A stretch of 64,000 nt of DNA from Geosiphon pyriformis (Eukaryota > Glomeromycota > Glomeromycetes > Archaeosporales > Geosiphonaceae), in assembly GCA_016748015.1 (NCBI GenBank), contig JAAOMT010000046.1:124001-188000 (forward strand), written 5' to 3'. A program made the translations under genes and the position numbers. Each line of letters starts with the position of its first letter. Within the stretch, counting starts at the first letter, position 1. Below are positions 22,745-34,266 of this stretch, piece by piece. The notes under the pieces are model-generated. The model was not told the DNA's origin and did no database searches. It worked only from the letters and a program-made list of their open reading frames with translations.

Positions 22745-23461
22745 TGTTATGGTTGAATTCTATACTTCTTATTTATTATCACATGTATTAACCACTAATG
22801 TCATATAATTAGTTACTTTATTTTTAAATAATGATCATTAATCTGATTATTGATTTAATTAATGACTTGATTATTGACCTGATCATTGATCTGATTATTG
22901 ATCTGATTATTGACCTAGTCATTAATTTGATCATTGACCATTTTTGATAGCTATATAAGTAATGAATCTCTTAACTGTAAAAAAGCATGTAAAAATCAAA
23001 GAAAGAAAAGAAAAAAAATAACAACTTTCATCTCAATCATTCTCTTATTGCTAATTTTCCTTTCCTTACTTTCAAGTATCTGAACATTTTGGGATAAAAA
23101 ATTACTTGTTGGTTATTCCTTATCCTTTTCCTGAAACATGTAATTGTAACATTTGAAGATTATTGAATAAAATGTGACTGAAAAGTACATTTAATATCTA
23201 ATATTAAATTTTAAGAGTGCTAATATGAGGCATAAAATTATACCAATATGTGATCATTTGTTGACAGTATGAACTAACTCTCTACCTTCAGATTTTTTGG
23301 TTATCTTTTGTGACTGAGATATTTTATAAGACTAATCTTATACATTGAATTCATATTCATTCAATTCACTCTTTAAAGTTGAATTTTCTTTGATTTTTTT
23401 TATCACCCTACAATTCTGTTTTCCCTTGCTATCTGTTAGCTTGTTACTTCAACCCATAACA
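22745..23461 (+). repeat. GypA A2 5' LTR
   Basis: It starts TGTTATGG and ends AACCCATAACA. The U3 array has nine 12-bp units (22832-22939), followed by a TATA-like gctatataag. The PBS (23468-23484, tggtgctctttgtgaag) differs from the intact site only by C-to-T and G-to-A changes. Confidence 0.88.
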
Positions 23462-23513
23462 TAAAAGTGGTGCTCTTTGTGAAGTTGTCAAAATCCACTT
23501 TGTTTTTTATTAT

Positions 23514-24733
23514 ATGGATAATTATTCATACCTGCCATAACAATCAAAAGAACACTTTGAAGCATACAACAAAAATGATCTAAACTTTATTGAACTCAAT
23601 TTTTTGCTCTTCTGCTTGATTTGCTTCCCCATTGAAAAACAATCTAATAGACAATTCTAAGACTTTTGAAACTGGTTTCTAAATAAGCATTTAGCTAAAA
23701 CCTACACAGCTTATACAACCTATTATTTTGACCAAGTTTATTTTGAAAACAACTTTGAAAAAAGAAATAACAGCATCAATCAGCTTTTATACTTTACAAC
23801 TTTTGAACAACAGCCCTCTAATTTTGGATACCTGAATCACCAAATTTACATCTGAATTGCTGCCCATCAGCTATCTGAAAACCTCTTTAAAACAGAAGAA
23901 GAAAGCTATTAAACTGTTTTTGTTTTTGATTTCTTCTTAAGTAAATCAGAACATTTCACAAAAACAGCTATTTCCAAACCAATAGCTAATGACTCTATAC
24001 AACAAAATATTCTGATTGCTTTTCAAAGCATACAAACTGCTTTAGGACAAAAAAATAACACTTCACTATTTTTATTTAGAAGTAATGCACAAGATTCAAT
24101 TAAATAGTTGGATGACTTTGAAAGAGCTGTTACAGTCAACCAATATGATAATAAATACAAGTTCCAAATCATTGGTGGCTACCTTCAAGGCTCTTTTGCT
24201 ACTTGGTTTTTACAAGAAACCAATGCTGGTGCTTATTAAAAAATTATTAAATGGACACCAACAAATATTGGAGAAGAAAACACTTCTTTTACAATCTAGT
24301 TTGAAACTAAATTTAAAACTTCCATCTTAATCTTAAAATAATCTATAAAATTAGAAAAAAAACTCAAAGCCTTGATAAAGTTGTGACTAAATATGCCAAA
24401 GCCATTAGAAAACTAATTAAATAAGTGGACTCTAGAAGAAACTAAACAAAAAAACAGAAAATTCACTTCTTTACAAAAAAATTAAGAACTGATTTCTTAT
24501 ATGCTCTTTGGCCCCTTCTGGCCTTGAAAGACAATCCCATAATGGACATGGTCATTGAACTTGTCCAACGAATTGAAGACAACCAAAGGATGCACTTGGG
24601 ATCCACATTACCAGTTTTTGTTTCTGCTCTTATTATGACTTCTGTTCCTCAAATGGCTGTTATTTTTTTTACTGCCCAGACTTCAGATCTCAATGAACAA
24701 TTGATAGATAGACTCACAGTTAATCTTGCCTGG
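23514..24733 (+). pseudogene. GypA A2 gag, first part
   Basis: The frame opens at ATG 23514 (MDNYSYL) and follows the A1/A6 gag with stops of the CAA-to-TAA and TGG-to-TAG kind. The region TAYTTYYFDQVYFENNF (23700-23760) and the capsid-type blocks up to PNSQMAVI..LNEQLIDRLTVN are readable. It is cut at 24733 by LINE-B B3; gag resumes at 28073. Confidence 0.75.
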
Positions 24734-24789
24734 TATTAAGACATTACTCAAAAACAAACAATAAAAAAACTCTTTCTTTCTTAAATTTC

Positions 24790-27700
24790 ATGACCACAAC
24801 TAGAGTTAAGAGTAAAAAAGTTGTAAACATTATATTTCTTATAGTAAATAATAAAGTTTCAACATAAAAAAATCTCTCTGTTATTGAAGCAGCTAGACAA
24901 AACATTCTGGCTACATTTCTTTTGAAAAATATTAGTGAAAAGCTGTTTTTAGCAGCTTTTGGTTCATTTTTTTCATCTTTGGCTGGTGGTTTTTCTCCAG
25001 TCAAAATTCCTTCCAAAAGATATACTCGGATTAGTCCTAATGTAGTCTCTACTACTTCTAAAAGCCCAAAGATTTTTAATAACAGACCAGTCAACAAGTT
25101 GATCTTTTCTGTTCTCACAACTTCTATTACTACTACTACTACTACTTCTGCTTCACAAATGGCTGCAAAAGCCAAAAATTCCAAAAAACAGTAGCAGACA
25201 GTCACAACTGCTATGGTCACACCAAATCTCTTCATGGTTTCAGATGAAATTTTGGGTAAAATCTTCACAACAGCAGCCAGTCCTCTTCCTGATATGAATG
25301 GCAATAACAATGGCTTAACTCCCAAGATAGATCAAGATTAACCACTGGCTGTGTTGTCTGATGTGGTAATCTTCAGCAGATCTTTTTCTGCCATGGAAGC
25401 AAAACAGTCCATCATTTCAGATGATCTTAAAGATTGGGCTAATCAGATGGAAATGGAATCATCTACTCCTTCCCCAATTTCTGGTGTTGCTAATGGAGGT
25501 GCTTGGATGAATGTGAATGGTCGACAAAGATTCTCTGAATGGGTGGTTTCTCCTCTTGTGCCTGGTGCCACATTTAAGATTAAGATGGCCCTTCTTAGTT
25601 TCTTGTTTTAGCTTCTGTCTGGTTGTATTAGGCTTAAGTCAGTTTCATAAAATGCTATTAAGTTGTTCTGTATAGAATTTGCATCTTAAGAAAGTTTAAC
25701 TGGTGCCACCAAAGTGACTATTGGTGATAAGATTTTTTTGACCATTCTTAAGATTGCAGTCTTTTGGTGTAGCCTCTATTTTTTTTCCTTCTTTGTCAGT
25801 TGCACTNNNNNNNNNNNNNNNNNNNNAAGCTGTTTTTAGCAGCTTTTGGTTCATTTTTTTCATCTTTGGCTGGTGGTTTTTCTCCAGTCAAAATTCCTTC
25901 CAAAAGATATACTCGGATTAGTCCTAATGTAGTCTCTACTACTTCTAAAAGCCCAAAGATTTTTAATAACAGACCAGTCAACAAGTTGATCTTTTCTGTT
26001 CTCACAACTTCTATTACTACTACTACTACTACTTCTGCTTCACAAATGGCTGCAAAAGCCAAAAATTCCAAAAAACAGTAGCAGACAGTCACAACTGCTA
26101 TGGTCACACCAAATCTCTTCATGGTTTCAGATGAAATTTTGGGTAAAATCTTCACAACAGCAGCCAGTCCTCTTCCTGATATGAATGGCAATAACAATGG
26201 CTTAACTCCCAAGATAGATCAAGATTAACCACTGGCTGTGTTGTCTGATGTGGTAATCTTCAGCAGATCTTTTTCTGCCATGGAAGCAAAACAGTCCATC
26301 ATTTCAGATGATCTTAAAGATTGGGCTAATCAGATGGAAATGGAATCATCTACTCCTTCCCCAATTTCTGGTGTTGCTAATGGAGGTGCTTGGATGAATG
26401 TGAATGGTCGACAAAGATTCTCTGAATGGGTGGTTTCTCCTCTTGTGCCTGGTGCCACATTTAAGATTAAGATGGCCCTTCTTAGTTTCTTGTTTTAGCT
26501 TCTGTCTGGTTGTATTAGGCTTAAGTCAGTTTCATAAAATGCTATTAAGTTGTTCTGTATAGAATTTGCATCTTAAGAAAGTTTAACTGGTGCCACCAAA
26601 GTGACTATTGGTGATAAGATTTTTTTGACCATTCTTAAGATTGCAGTCTTTTGGTGTAGCCTCTATTTTTTTTCCTTCTTTGTCAGTTGCACTTTGTAAT
26701 GTACCTTTGGATACTTTTTCTGATAACATCAAATCTGCTGTTGGTATTTTTGGTGTTATTACTTCTGTTAAGTTGAAGTCTGCTGGCTTATGGCAATATG
26801 CTGTGGTTTATTTCAAAGACACTTTTTCTGCTGCTGCTGTTCTTACTTACTGGTCTGTGCTGGTTAGAAAAGACAATATTAAGATTCTTTCTGTTGTCAA
26901 CCAAAATAATGTTATTTCTTTGAGAGATGCTTTTAAGGCTAAGTTGATCAATTTCCCATTTGCTTTTGAGATAAGTGATTTAGTTTCTCAAATTGGTAGC
27001 CATACTTGTTTCATTCTCTGCTCCCATAAGTCATACCAACATCAATGTTTTGCTGTGGTTATTTTTGATTCCTTGGAATCTTTGAACATTGCTGTTTCAA
27101 AAACTGGTATCTTGTATGGCTGCCACATCTGGTAAGAAACTCCTGGATGTCACTGGTGCTATAAGTGTTAAGGACTGGATTATTTGGTTGTGGACTACAA
27201 GGTGTTACCACCTCTTCCTCCCAAACTCTCTTTCAATTCTGCTGGTGGTCCCAAAATATTCAAGTCATCCTTTGTAAGATCTAAATTTTATGCCAAAGCT
27301 GTTGCCTATGTGGTTTCTTCTGTTGCTGCTGCTGTTGATATGGATTTGAATTTTGGTGCCTTCCAAAAGTGTTATACCTCTGCTGTTTGTTGTTTCTTCT
27401 GGTTCTGATGTTGCTGTTAATGCTAAGTTGGCTTTTCTGAAATTCCATCTTGGTAAACTGTTTTTGTTAATAAAATCCTTAGTTAAATCTGTTGGGTGCA
27501 CTGGTTGTTTTGATTACCAAATTGCTGTCTGCTCCACCTACTGTAGATGTGTCTATTAAGGAAAGTATGGCTGAGTTGGCTAACCAAAATAAAAGCTTTG
27601 CTGTTATTACTTCCATGATGCAGAAAAGAATGATACACCTTAAAAAAAAGTGTAAAAAAGCCTGCTTGGATGATGTATCAGATAATGACAACATGGATGA

Positions 27701-27937
27701 TAATAATGATGATGATAATAATAATGTTAAAAATTTTTCTGTTTATAATGACATCTTTGATCTTATAATAAATTTATAGGAAAACCAACTCTCCAGTATC
27801 AAATCCAATCCTGATTGGACTGCTAAGTGGATGAGTGGTATGATTAAGAATAGTCACAAGCTTGTTAGTATTATAGATAAAATATATAAATTAGATATGT
27901 TTAATACATTAGATAGCAAAGATAGTACTAGTGTGTA
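24790..27937 (+). pseudogene. LINE-B B3 ORF1
   Basis: The gene starts at ATG 24790 (MTTTRVKSKK) and has a stop after 18 codons. Readable blocks are a Ser/Thr/Lys-rich N-terminal part (KSPKIFNNRPVNKLIFSV), the RRM-like domain at 26710-26880 (NVPLDTFSDNIKSAVGIFGV, then LWQYAVVYFKD), the second block ISDLVSQIGSHTCFI, a knuckle region (27140-27190) with Cys losses, and a helical part ending in an Asp/Asn run and SVYNDIFDL. The ORF1-type tail then reads SGMIKNSHKLV and ends GSTSV-like at 27937. The block 24940-25806 occurs again at 25827-26693. Confidence 0.7.
24940..26693 (+). other. 867-bp block repeated on both sides of a 20-N gap
   Basis: 24940-25806 and 25827-26693 look identical wherever compared, including their protein readings, and they meet exactly at the N run 25807-25826. 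This is the pattern of two overlapping contig ends joined with a gap. It should not be counted as a biological duplication. Confidence 0.9.
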
Positions 27938-28072
27938 GTTAGAGCTTTCTGCTTGTGATTAGCCATATTTTGTGATATTGTATTATTGGATAAGCTGGCT
28001 TTATGAAAGTGGCACATTACTGTGAACATAACTAATAAACAACTGATATGGCTACATATTAACAAAAAAAAA

Positions 28073-28414
28073 AATCTTGCCTGGTTATTAAAACTCTTAG
28101 CTTAAGCAGTCAGAGATAATCAGCAACCACAAAAACCCAGATTTGAACCTCATTTTAATCAGTTTTAGCAACCCCCTTATTAAAAACAGCAAAATCATGA
28201 CCCACCTGTATGTTATCACTATGGATTAACTGGACATTTTTCTAGAGATTGCAACAATTTTCCTTTGTCTTCTCTAGTTTTTAGAAACAATGACAATCAA
28301 ACCAACAAAACTATTAACAACAACATTCTCAATTAAAGACCCAATCATGTCAACATCAATTTTTTTGGAAAAGATTCCCTAGTTGAAGCCACTATTTATC
28401 AGTCTTTAAACTGA
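28073..28414 (+). pseudogene. GypA A2 gag, last part with CCHC knuckle and frameshift site
   Basis: After LINE-B B3 the gag C-terminal part resumes. The knuckle reads CYHYGLTGHFSRDC (28211-28252): the second Cys is Tyr, the other three ligands are intact. The TTTAAAC heptamer is at 28405-28411 in gag phase and is followed directly by TGA. Reading TTT AAA CTG ATA opens the -1 frame into protease. Confidence 0.75.
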
Positions 28415-29124
28415 TAAGTGTACCTTCAAAAAATGAATATACAAGCCAATCAGAAGAAAACCTCTTTTATGCTTTTAACCTAACTGATGATAACTATGAT
28501 ATAGATGAACTAGCAATCAACACCTCTGAATTAACAAGAAAAAAGAAGAAAGCCAAAATTGATTTCGTTTTGGACCCAAACAAGGCATCCAAATCAACTG
28601 CTAATAACAATAAGCCACCAAAGACTAAAGTTTTTAAAAATTCTCCAAAGTTGGAACCCCCAAAAATAATACAAAAATTTGGCTCTTATTCTGTTGTTAA
28701 AGATCTCATAGAAACTCCAGCACACATTACATTTGGCCAACTAATAACCCATCCACAGTTCAAAAAAGCTCTTTACAAATTATTGATATCAAAGAAAAAA
28801 ACACCAAAGACTAACAAATGCTTTCACCAAGCTGAACTTGCTGATAACAACAATGTTACTCCTCTGATTTGTAAAGCCCAAATGGCTGGTTACTTTATTG
28901 ATCTGATCTTAGACAGTGAATTATCTGTTAGTGTAATTGCCAAACATTTTCTTGATGCAATTGACAGAAAGATTGATGAGCCTTCGATTTGACCAATGAC
29001 CAATATACATGGTGACAAGAAGAAAGGTCTGGACATAGCCAAAGCTGTTCTTGTTCATATCAATAGTATTAGCATTGAAACTGACATGGACATATCTGAA
29101 ACCAAGGAATACACAATAATCATT
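28415..29124 (+). pseudogene. GypA A2 protease region, interrupted by LINE-C
   Basis: The pol frame continues from the heptamer without a stop to 28992. It holds the region before protease (KKAKIDFVLDPNKA, SYSVVKDLIETPAHITFGQL) and the protease start AGYFIDLILDSELSVSVI, where DSG has become DSE. At 29124 LINE-C interrupts the coding sequence. It resumes at 32665 (TIIIGNEWLKKVKTLLNYEL) and runs on through CCHW and the acidic linker to 32906, where the LTR of A3 cuts it. The target duplication around LINE-C contains ACAATAATCATT on both sides. Confidence 0.75.
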
Positions 29125-29229
29125 AACAGTAGACTAGAACAAAAATTCTTGAACTTGAACTATAGAAAAGTTGGAAATACAGGTTTAAGCCAATTGAGAG
29201 CATTCCAAATTATGCCATTAATAGTGTGA

Positions 29230-30360
29230 TGGCTAAAATAACAAATGAAAAATTTGAACACATATTAAGTCACACACCTCATAACAAAGCTCCTGGCCAT
29301 CAGACATACAAGCTAAACTTTGGAGAAAGTCTGGGCCTAATACCAAGTCTAAACTGAGAACATTGTTTAATGCTTGCATAGAAGCAGCAAACATGCCTAA
29401 GGAGTGGAAAATAGCATAAGTCATATTGATTTCAAAGCCAAAAGAATGGGATGACAATATTAACATCACCAGGCCAATCACATTCATTAAAAGCACTAGA
29501 AAGATCTTAACAAAGATTCTAACTGCAAAAATATCAAAAGCATATAAGCTCTATAATGTTCTAAAAGGTTACAACACCTTAGTTTTAAAAAATACCTTCA
29601 CAGCAGTGCCAATTCATGTGATTAATGCTGTTGCTAAGCATGTAAGAGAATTTGATAATGAGACTTGGTTTATATTTCAGGACATAAGAAAAGCATATGA
29701 CTCAGTAAGATGAAAACTCATAGAAGCTACACTAAAAAAGATCAAAATGAACAATAAGTTTACTGAACTATTTGGCTTGATACACAACAATAAAAGCAAT
29801 AGAATCATAACTGAATTTGGGTTAAGTAATGAATATTAAGTACAAAATGAACTAGATCAAGGAGAAACATGCTCACCTATTATGTGAAAAATCTTCTATA
29901 ACCCCTTACTGTGCAAAGTAAAACAAGCCAATTATAGCCAGAGATACAAATTAACAGCTGAATAGAAAAAGTAGAACAATCAAGCAGACACACAATCTAT
30001 ACTGACATCAGTTAATTACCTTGTCTTTGTTAATAACACAGTGTGGATAGCTAACTTAAGACAAGGGATGCAAAGTATTCTAGACACAGCCAGCTCTTTC
30101 TTTAGAATAGTAGATATTGAGATCAACTTAGACAAGACTGAAACAATCGTAATCAGACTCTCCAAAAAGAAATTAGTGTTGGTTGAACCACTAAAATTTG
30201 GTCCAAACAAACAAACATTAAAATTGCTGGATCTATCTATATGCACCCAATATTTGGGAGTATGAATTAGAGCAGATGAAAAAAATGAAACTGTGCTAAA
30301 AATAATAGAATCTGATATTGAAACAGTATGTGGAGTTATTAGGAAAAAACACATTACTAA
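29230..30360 (+). pseudogene. LINE-C reverse transcriptase
   Basis: The finger block NKAPGHQTYKLNFG is at about 29280-29330. Next come SKPKEWDDNINITRPITF (29430-29480), motif A FQDIRKAYDSV (29677-29710), and motif C YLVFVNNTVWIANL near 30010-30060, where the catalytic FVDD has become FVNN by two G-to-A changes. The following ILDTASSFFRIVDIEINLDKT is the conserved region after motif C. Several stops interrupt the frame. The protein would copy LINE RNA at the nicked target; this copy cannot. Confidence 0.85.
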
Positions 30361-31183
30361 AAAACAGGCGATTTATATTTTTAACAGTGTATTTAGTCCA
30401 GCAATAGAATTTAGATTTCAATTAACCCATATACTAAACAGTTAGACCAATAAATAGAACTCAAAGATCTCAGCCACTGTAAAAAAAAAAGCAAAACTCT
30501 CAATAAATTTCCCAGCCAGTACCATGCATTACTCATTTTTATACAACTTGTTCAAAATTAATAATATACAAAGAAAAAGCAAGATCACAGATTTGTTGGT
30601 TAGATTAAACAGTAATGATATTGCTGGAATGGCTACAAAAATCAGACTAACCAACTTGTAAGCACAAAGGTAGTCAGCTCATAGTATACTTGAATATTCC
30701 ACTAATAAATGATCTAAGCCAAAAGTTAATCTTATAGCAAACATTATGCAGATAATAATAGAAAGAAACATCTTATTCAAAAGTTCTGGTAACACATATG
30801 GAGTACTTGAATCTTCAAGACCACATGCATATTTAATTGAGACAGTCATAACTCCAGATGTAGTCTACATTAAGATTAAACATTTACTAAGGAAGAAAAA
30901 TATTTTGTATTTACATTAAATTCAGAACAAAAATAAATTGTTAATAACATAAATGAACTTTACAAAGAAGTACAGACAAAATGACAGTGGTAGAATTCCC
31001 AAATGGTTTAAGGTTTTAGAGTCTACAATTATTATGGATAAATACAAGAACATTAATGTAATCTAATGTAAAACAGTAGAGATACATAAAATAGATAACC
31101 AAATACCAGATAACCTAAATACAATGCAAAGAGACTCTGTTTACATTTATATTTCTGATGCTCTATTACCACAATAGAGGAAT

Positions 31184-32080
31184 GTGCAAGAGAAGTTGAA
31201 GCTCAGAAAGAAAATAGAAATATTAACAGATAGCTTACTAGTAAAAGCTGGTTCTAAAGATGCTAAAGGAGCAGCCACTTTTGTAATAGCAGTTAATGGA
31301 ACATTATCATTAACAAAAACTGAGACAAAAGCTGTATTGTTGGTTTTGGAAGCAGTACCTTACAAATAGAAACTAATATTGAACACAAATAGTCAGACAA
31401 TAGTGTCAACAGCTCAAAAATGGTTGTTCAAAGATTCTTTCTTGTCTATTAAGAATCAGCTTAAAACTCCTAACTGGCATACATGGAATGCAATTAAAGC
31501 AGTAATAAAGGAAAAAAAATTGATCTTAATATAAACAAAGTGGCTGCACACACTAATATATCCAAAAATAAGATGACTGACAAACTGGCCAAAGAAGCTA
31601 CTGCTTTTGACACAGTGGGATGAGCATACAATGCTAAGGATATCAGTTACATTCTCTTTTATAGAGAAGTTGAATTGGACCTAAATATCAGACATTTTTT
31701 GAACCAACAGACTGGAATTCAAGAAGCTTTAAATTAGATCAGCAATAACAAAGGACAAGAGACAGTAAAGTCTTTGAACCAGAGGATAGAGTGGAAATGC
31801 ACAACCAAAGTGTGGAACTGGAATAGTAAAATGTTATCAGGCTTCACCTTAGCTAGTTCTTCAACAATGCATATATTTATCATGAAATCATTCCACAACA
31901 TGCTGCCAATAGCAAAGATGCTATACAACAGATGTCTTTTAGTATATATGAACAATCTGTGCAAAGTATGCCACACAAAAGTAGAAACCAACCAACACTT
32001 TTGGGAATACTCTCTGAATACTCAAAAGGACAAGATGCTAATAGATGATATAAGGTATGAGTAGATATGGTGCTTATCAA
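31184..32080 (+). pseudogene. LINE-C RNase H and C-terminal zinc motif
   Basis: The RNase H part reads EILTDSLLVKAGSKDAKGAA (first Asp), TKTETKAVLLVLEA (Glu), LNTNSQTIVSTAQ-like at 31385-31420 (Asp now Asn) and KVAAHTNISKNKMTDKLAKEA at 31536-31600, with the last Asp kept. Further on the zinc motif CKVCHTKVETNQHFWEY (31955-32010) has C-x2-C and His, with the last Cys now Tyr. Order and spacing match LINE-A at the left edge of the window. The frame is broken at 31505 and by several stops. Confidence 0.8.
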
Positions 32081-32664
32081 AGACTGTGAAAGGGAAACAT
32101 AAAATCTTGGACCCTGGTGAGAGGATTGTTCTGTCTAATGAGTACATCAAGTCAACACCCAACATAAATCTGTTATGCAAAAGACTGATCAATAAGCAAT
32201 TCAGAAGAATTAATGCTTTTGCTAACATTAATTAGAGGGCTAATAATAATATCTTAATTAAGGTGTGTAAATAGGCAATGATACAAGCAAGAAATAGGTT
32301 ATGGAAGAAATATTGTAAGTTGCAAACTGAGTGAGAAAAATTGATAAGTATTGATAACAGAGTTAAAAGAAACTCATTATGGGTAACCAGCATACACAAA
32401 ATGTCAAGAAATAGTGGTAATAGTAGTGGTAATTTCAATATTAAAATGAGCAATGAATTTCAATGTTGTAATAAGATAGTAACTGATGTTTTGGGTAGTA
32501 GAATTACTTTAAGTAATAGTGTAATACCTCTTGGGTTATCTGGTTATACTAACATGTAGTTAGACATAACCACTTAGTAGTTAACACATCTTGTAATTTA
32601 GTTTATTAGATAAGTTGGCTTTATGAAAAAGTCATGCTTTTTGAGTGTGACTAAACTAAAAAAA
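32081..32664 (+). other. LINE-C 3' region and tail
   Basis: The region holds the remaining ORF2 C-terminal part and 3' UTR. A Ser/Asn-rich open piece (32341-32559) may be its end. The tail from 32550 (tagttagac...) parallels LINE-B from 27938 (tagttagag...) and leads to an A-run at 32657-32664. Confidence 0.6.
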
Positions 32665-32906
32665 ACAATAATCATTGGCAATGAATGGCTTAAGAAAGTA
32701 AAAACTCTCCTTAACTATGAACTTTGTGAGCTAACTATTAGATGTGGTAAAAAGCTCATTGTGGTTAAATGCTGTCATTGGACAACTCCTCCAGTACCCA
32801 AGCAAAACCAAGAAGAAAAACAATCAAATGAATCAAATGATAATGAGAGTGATGATGAAAAAAATCAAGAAGAACAAAAAAAAACTGCTAAACTCATTTA
32901 TACTAT

Positions 32907-33598
32907 TGTTATGAGTTGGAGTAACAAGCTAATAGATAACAAAAGAGAACAGAATTGTAAGGTAATAAAAGGAATCAAAGAAAATTCAACTTCAAAGAGC
33001 AAATTAAATAAGTATAGATTCAATGTGCAAGATCAATTTCATAAAATATTCCAGTCACTATACTTTTTAAAAGATAACCAGAGAATTTAAAGGTAGAAGG
33101 ATAGTCTGTACAGTCAACAAATGATCACACCTGGTATAATTCTATGCTTCACATTGGTGTTTTTAGAATTCAATAGCAAGTATTAGATGTATTCTTTAGT
33201 TATGTTTTATTTAATAATCTTTAAATGCTGTAATTATATGTTTTAAGAAAAGAGTAAAAAATAACCAACAAGTAATCTTTTATCCCAAGATGTTCAGATA
33301 CTTGAAGATAGGAAAAAAGAATTTAGTGATAAAAAAATGATTGAGATAAAAGTTGTTATTTTATTTATTTGATTTTCTTGATTTTTTACATACTTTTCTA
33401 CAGCTAAGAGATTTATTGCTTATATAGCTATCAAAAATAGTTAATGATCAGATCAATAACTAGGTCAATAATCAGGTCAAGAATCAAGTCAATGATCAGG
33501 TCAATGATCACTTTTTAAAAATAGAATGGCTAATTTATATAACATCAGTGGCTAATACATATGATAATTAATAAGAAGTATAAGTTTCAACCATAATA
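32907..33598 (-). repeat. GypA A3 3' LTR
   Basis: On the plus strand it begins TGTTATGAGTTGG and ends CAACCATAATA. The array has six 12-bp units (33439-33510). The last codons of the 3' ORF lie inside the LTR start. Confidence 0.88.
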
Positions 33599-34225
33599 TT
33601 ATCTTTTCTAAAAAGATTGAGCTTCAGCAAAATCAAGCTATTTATGATGTAATCTATTTGAAGAGTTTTATCTAACTTAAAGCTAACTTGTTTGTTAAAG
33701 TTTTTTATGAATAGGGTATATAACACTTGAGGTGAAATGAGTTTTGTATCCAAGAGACCAAATCTTTGTATTAGAGTTTTGGCTCTTCTAGTAATAGTTA
33801 AAACTCTTAGGACATTTAATTATATAATGTCCAAAATTTCTGCCTGTATTTCTGAAGTTGTTTTTTTCATGAGTTTCATATCCTTTATGATTTCACCAAG
33901 ATGACCATAGAGTTCTAATTGCCTTCTATATGACAAGTTTTTGTCTATAGATAAAATTTCTTGGAATGTTTTCCCAATTGTGTTAGAAGATGGAAGTATA
34001 GCTGCTGTTATACTTTCTAACAGATATTTATCCATTTTACTACCAATTCTTTTTTTTTTGGTAGTAGTTTTCTTTGGTCTAAAAACAATATGTGTTCTAC
34101 TGTTATCAGTTATGGTGGTTTGTTTTCCAATGGTCAGAGTAGCATTTAGATAGTTTTTTAATCTAATACTCATGAAAAATATAGAAGGCATTTTGAATGT
34201 TTTGATCTAGAAAATAATTGTTCAT
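33568..34225 (-). pseudogene. GypA 3' ORF in A3
   Basis: This is the copy of the extra ORF between integrase and 3' LTR. The ATG is at 34225 (MNNYFLDQNIQN); the region is 658 bp against 657 in A5 and A6, so it has a net one-base insertion. The basic patch FRPKKTTTKKKRIGSK and the helical part LLESITAAILPSSNTIGKT are clear. A stop follows EILDII and the C-terminal part (33568-33753) is readable to VETYTSY inside the LTR. See the A5 copy for description. No known domain is recognised. Confidence 0.75.
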
Positions 34226-34266
34226 GTCAATTGCAAATACCTCTGTTTTGGAAATGGTGCATTTAT

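Larger units (their letters stand above)
24734..28072 (+). mobile_element. LINE-B copy B3 in GypA gag (length inflated by an assembly repeat)
   Basis: AATCTTGCCTGG is duplicated on both sides (24722-24733 and 28073-28084), a LINE-type target duplication. The element ends in ACATATTAAC plus a poly(A) run. Without the 887-base repeat around the N gap it would be about 2.45 kb, like copy B4. It carries only ORF1 and a short 3' UTR. Confidence 0.8.
29125..32664 (+). mobile_element. LINE-C: 5'-truncated LINE with RT and RNase H
   Basis: The 3.5 kb insertion is flanked by ACAATAATCATT (29113-29124 and 32665-32676) and ends in an A-run, as expected for target-primed reverse transcription. It starts within the RT region, so endonuclease and ORF1 are missing. 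Its last 120 bases before the A-run align with the LINE-B 3' tail (both contain ATAAGYTGGCTTTATGAAA). It inserted in GypA A2 protease after that copy was in place. Confidence 0.85.
22745..32906 (+). mobile_element. GypA copy A2, holding LINE-B and LINE-C insertions
   Basis: The 5' LTR, primer site, gag and protease of GypA are present in order. Gag is split by LINE-B copy B3 (24734-28072) and protease by LINE-C (29125-32664). At 32906 the copy stops against the LTR of the opposite-strand copy A3 and the rest of pol is not seen. A2 itself is inserted in LINE-B copy B2. Confidence 0.8.

Noticed and set aside
24744-25325. Minus-strand frame of 193 codons and its copy at 25796-26212
   Set aside because: They lie antisense to LINE-B ORF1; the plus-strand reading agrees with the other LINE-B copies.
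24940-26693. Recent segmental duplication
   Set aside because: Exact contact with the N gap makes an unmerged contig overlap far more likely.
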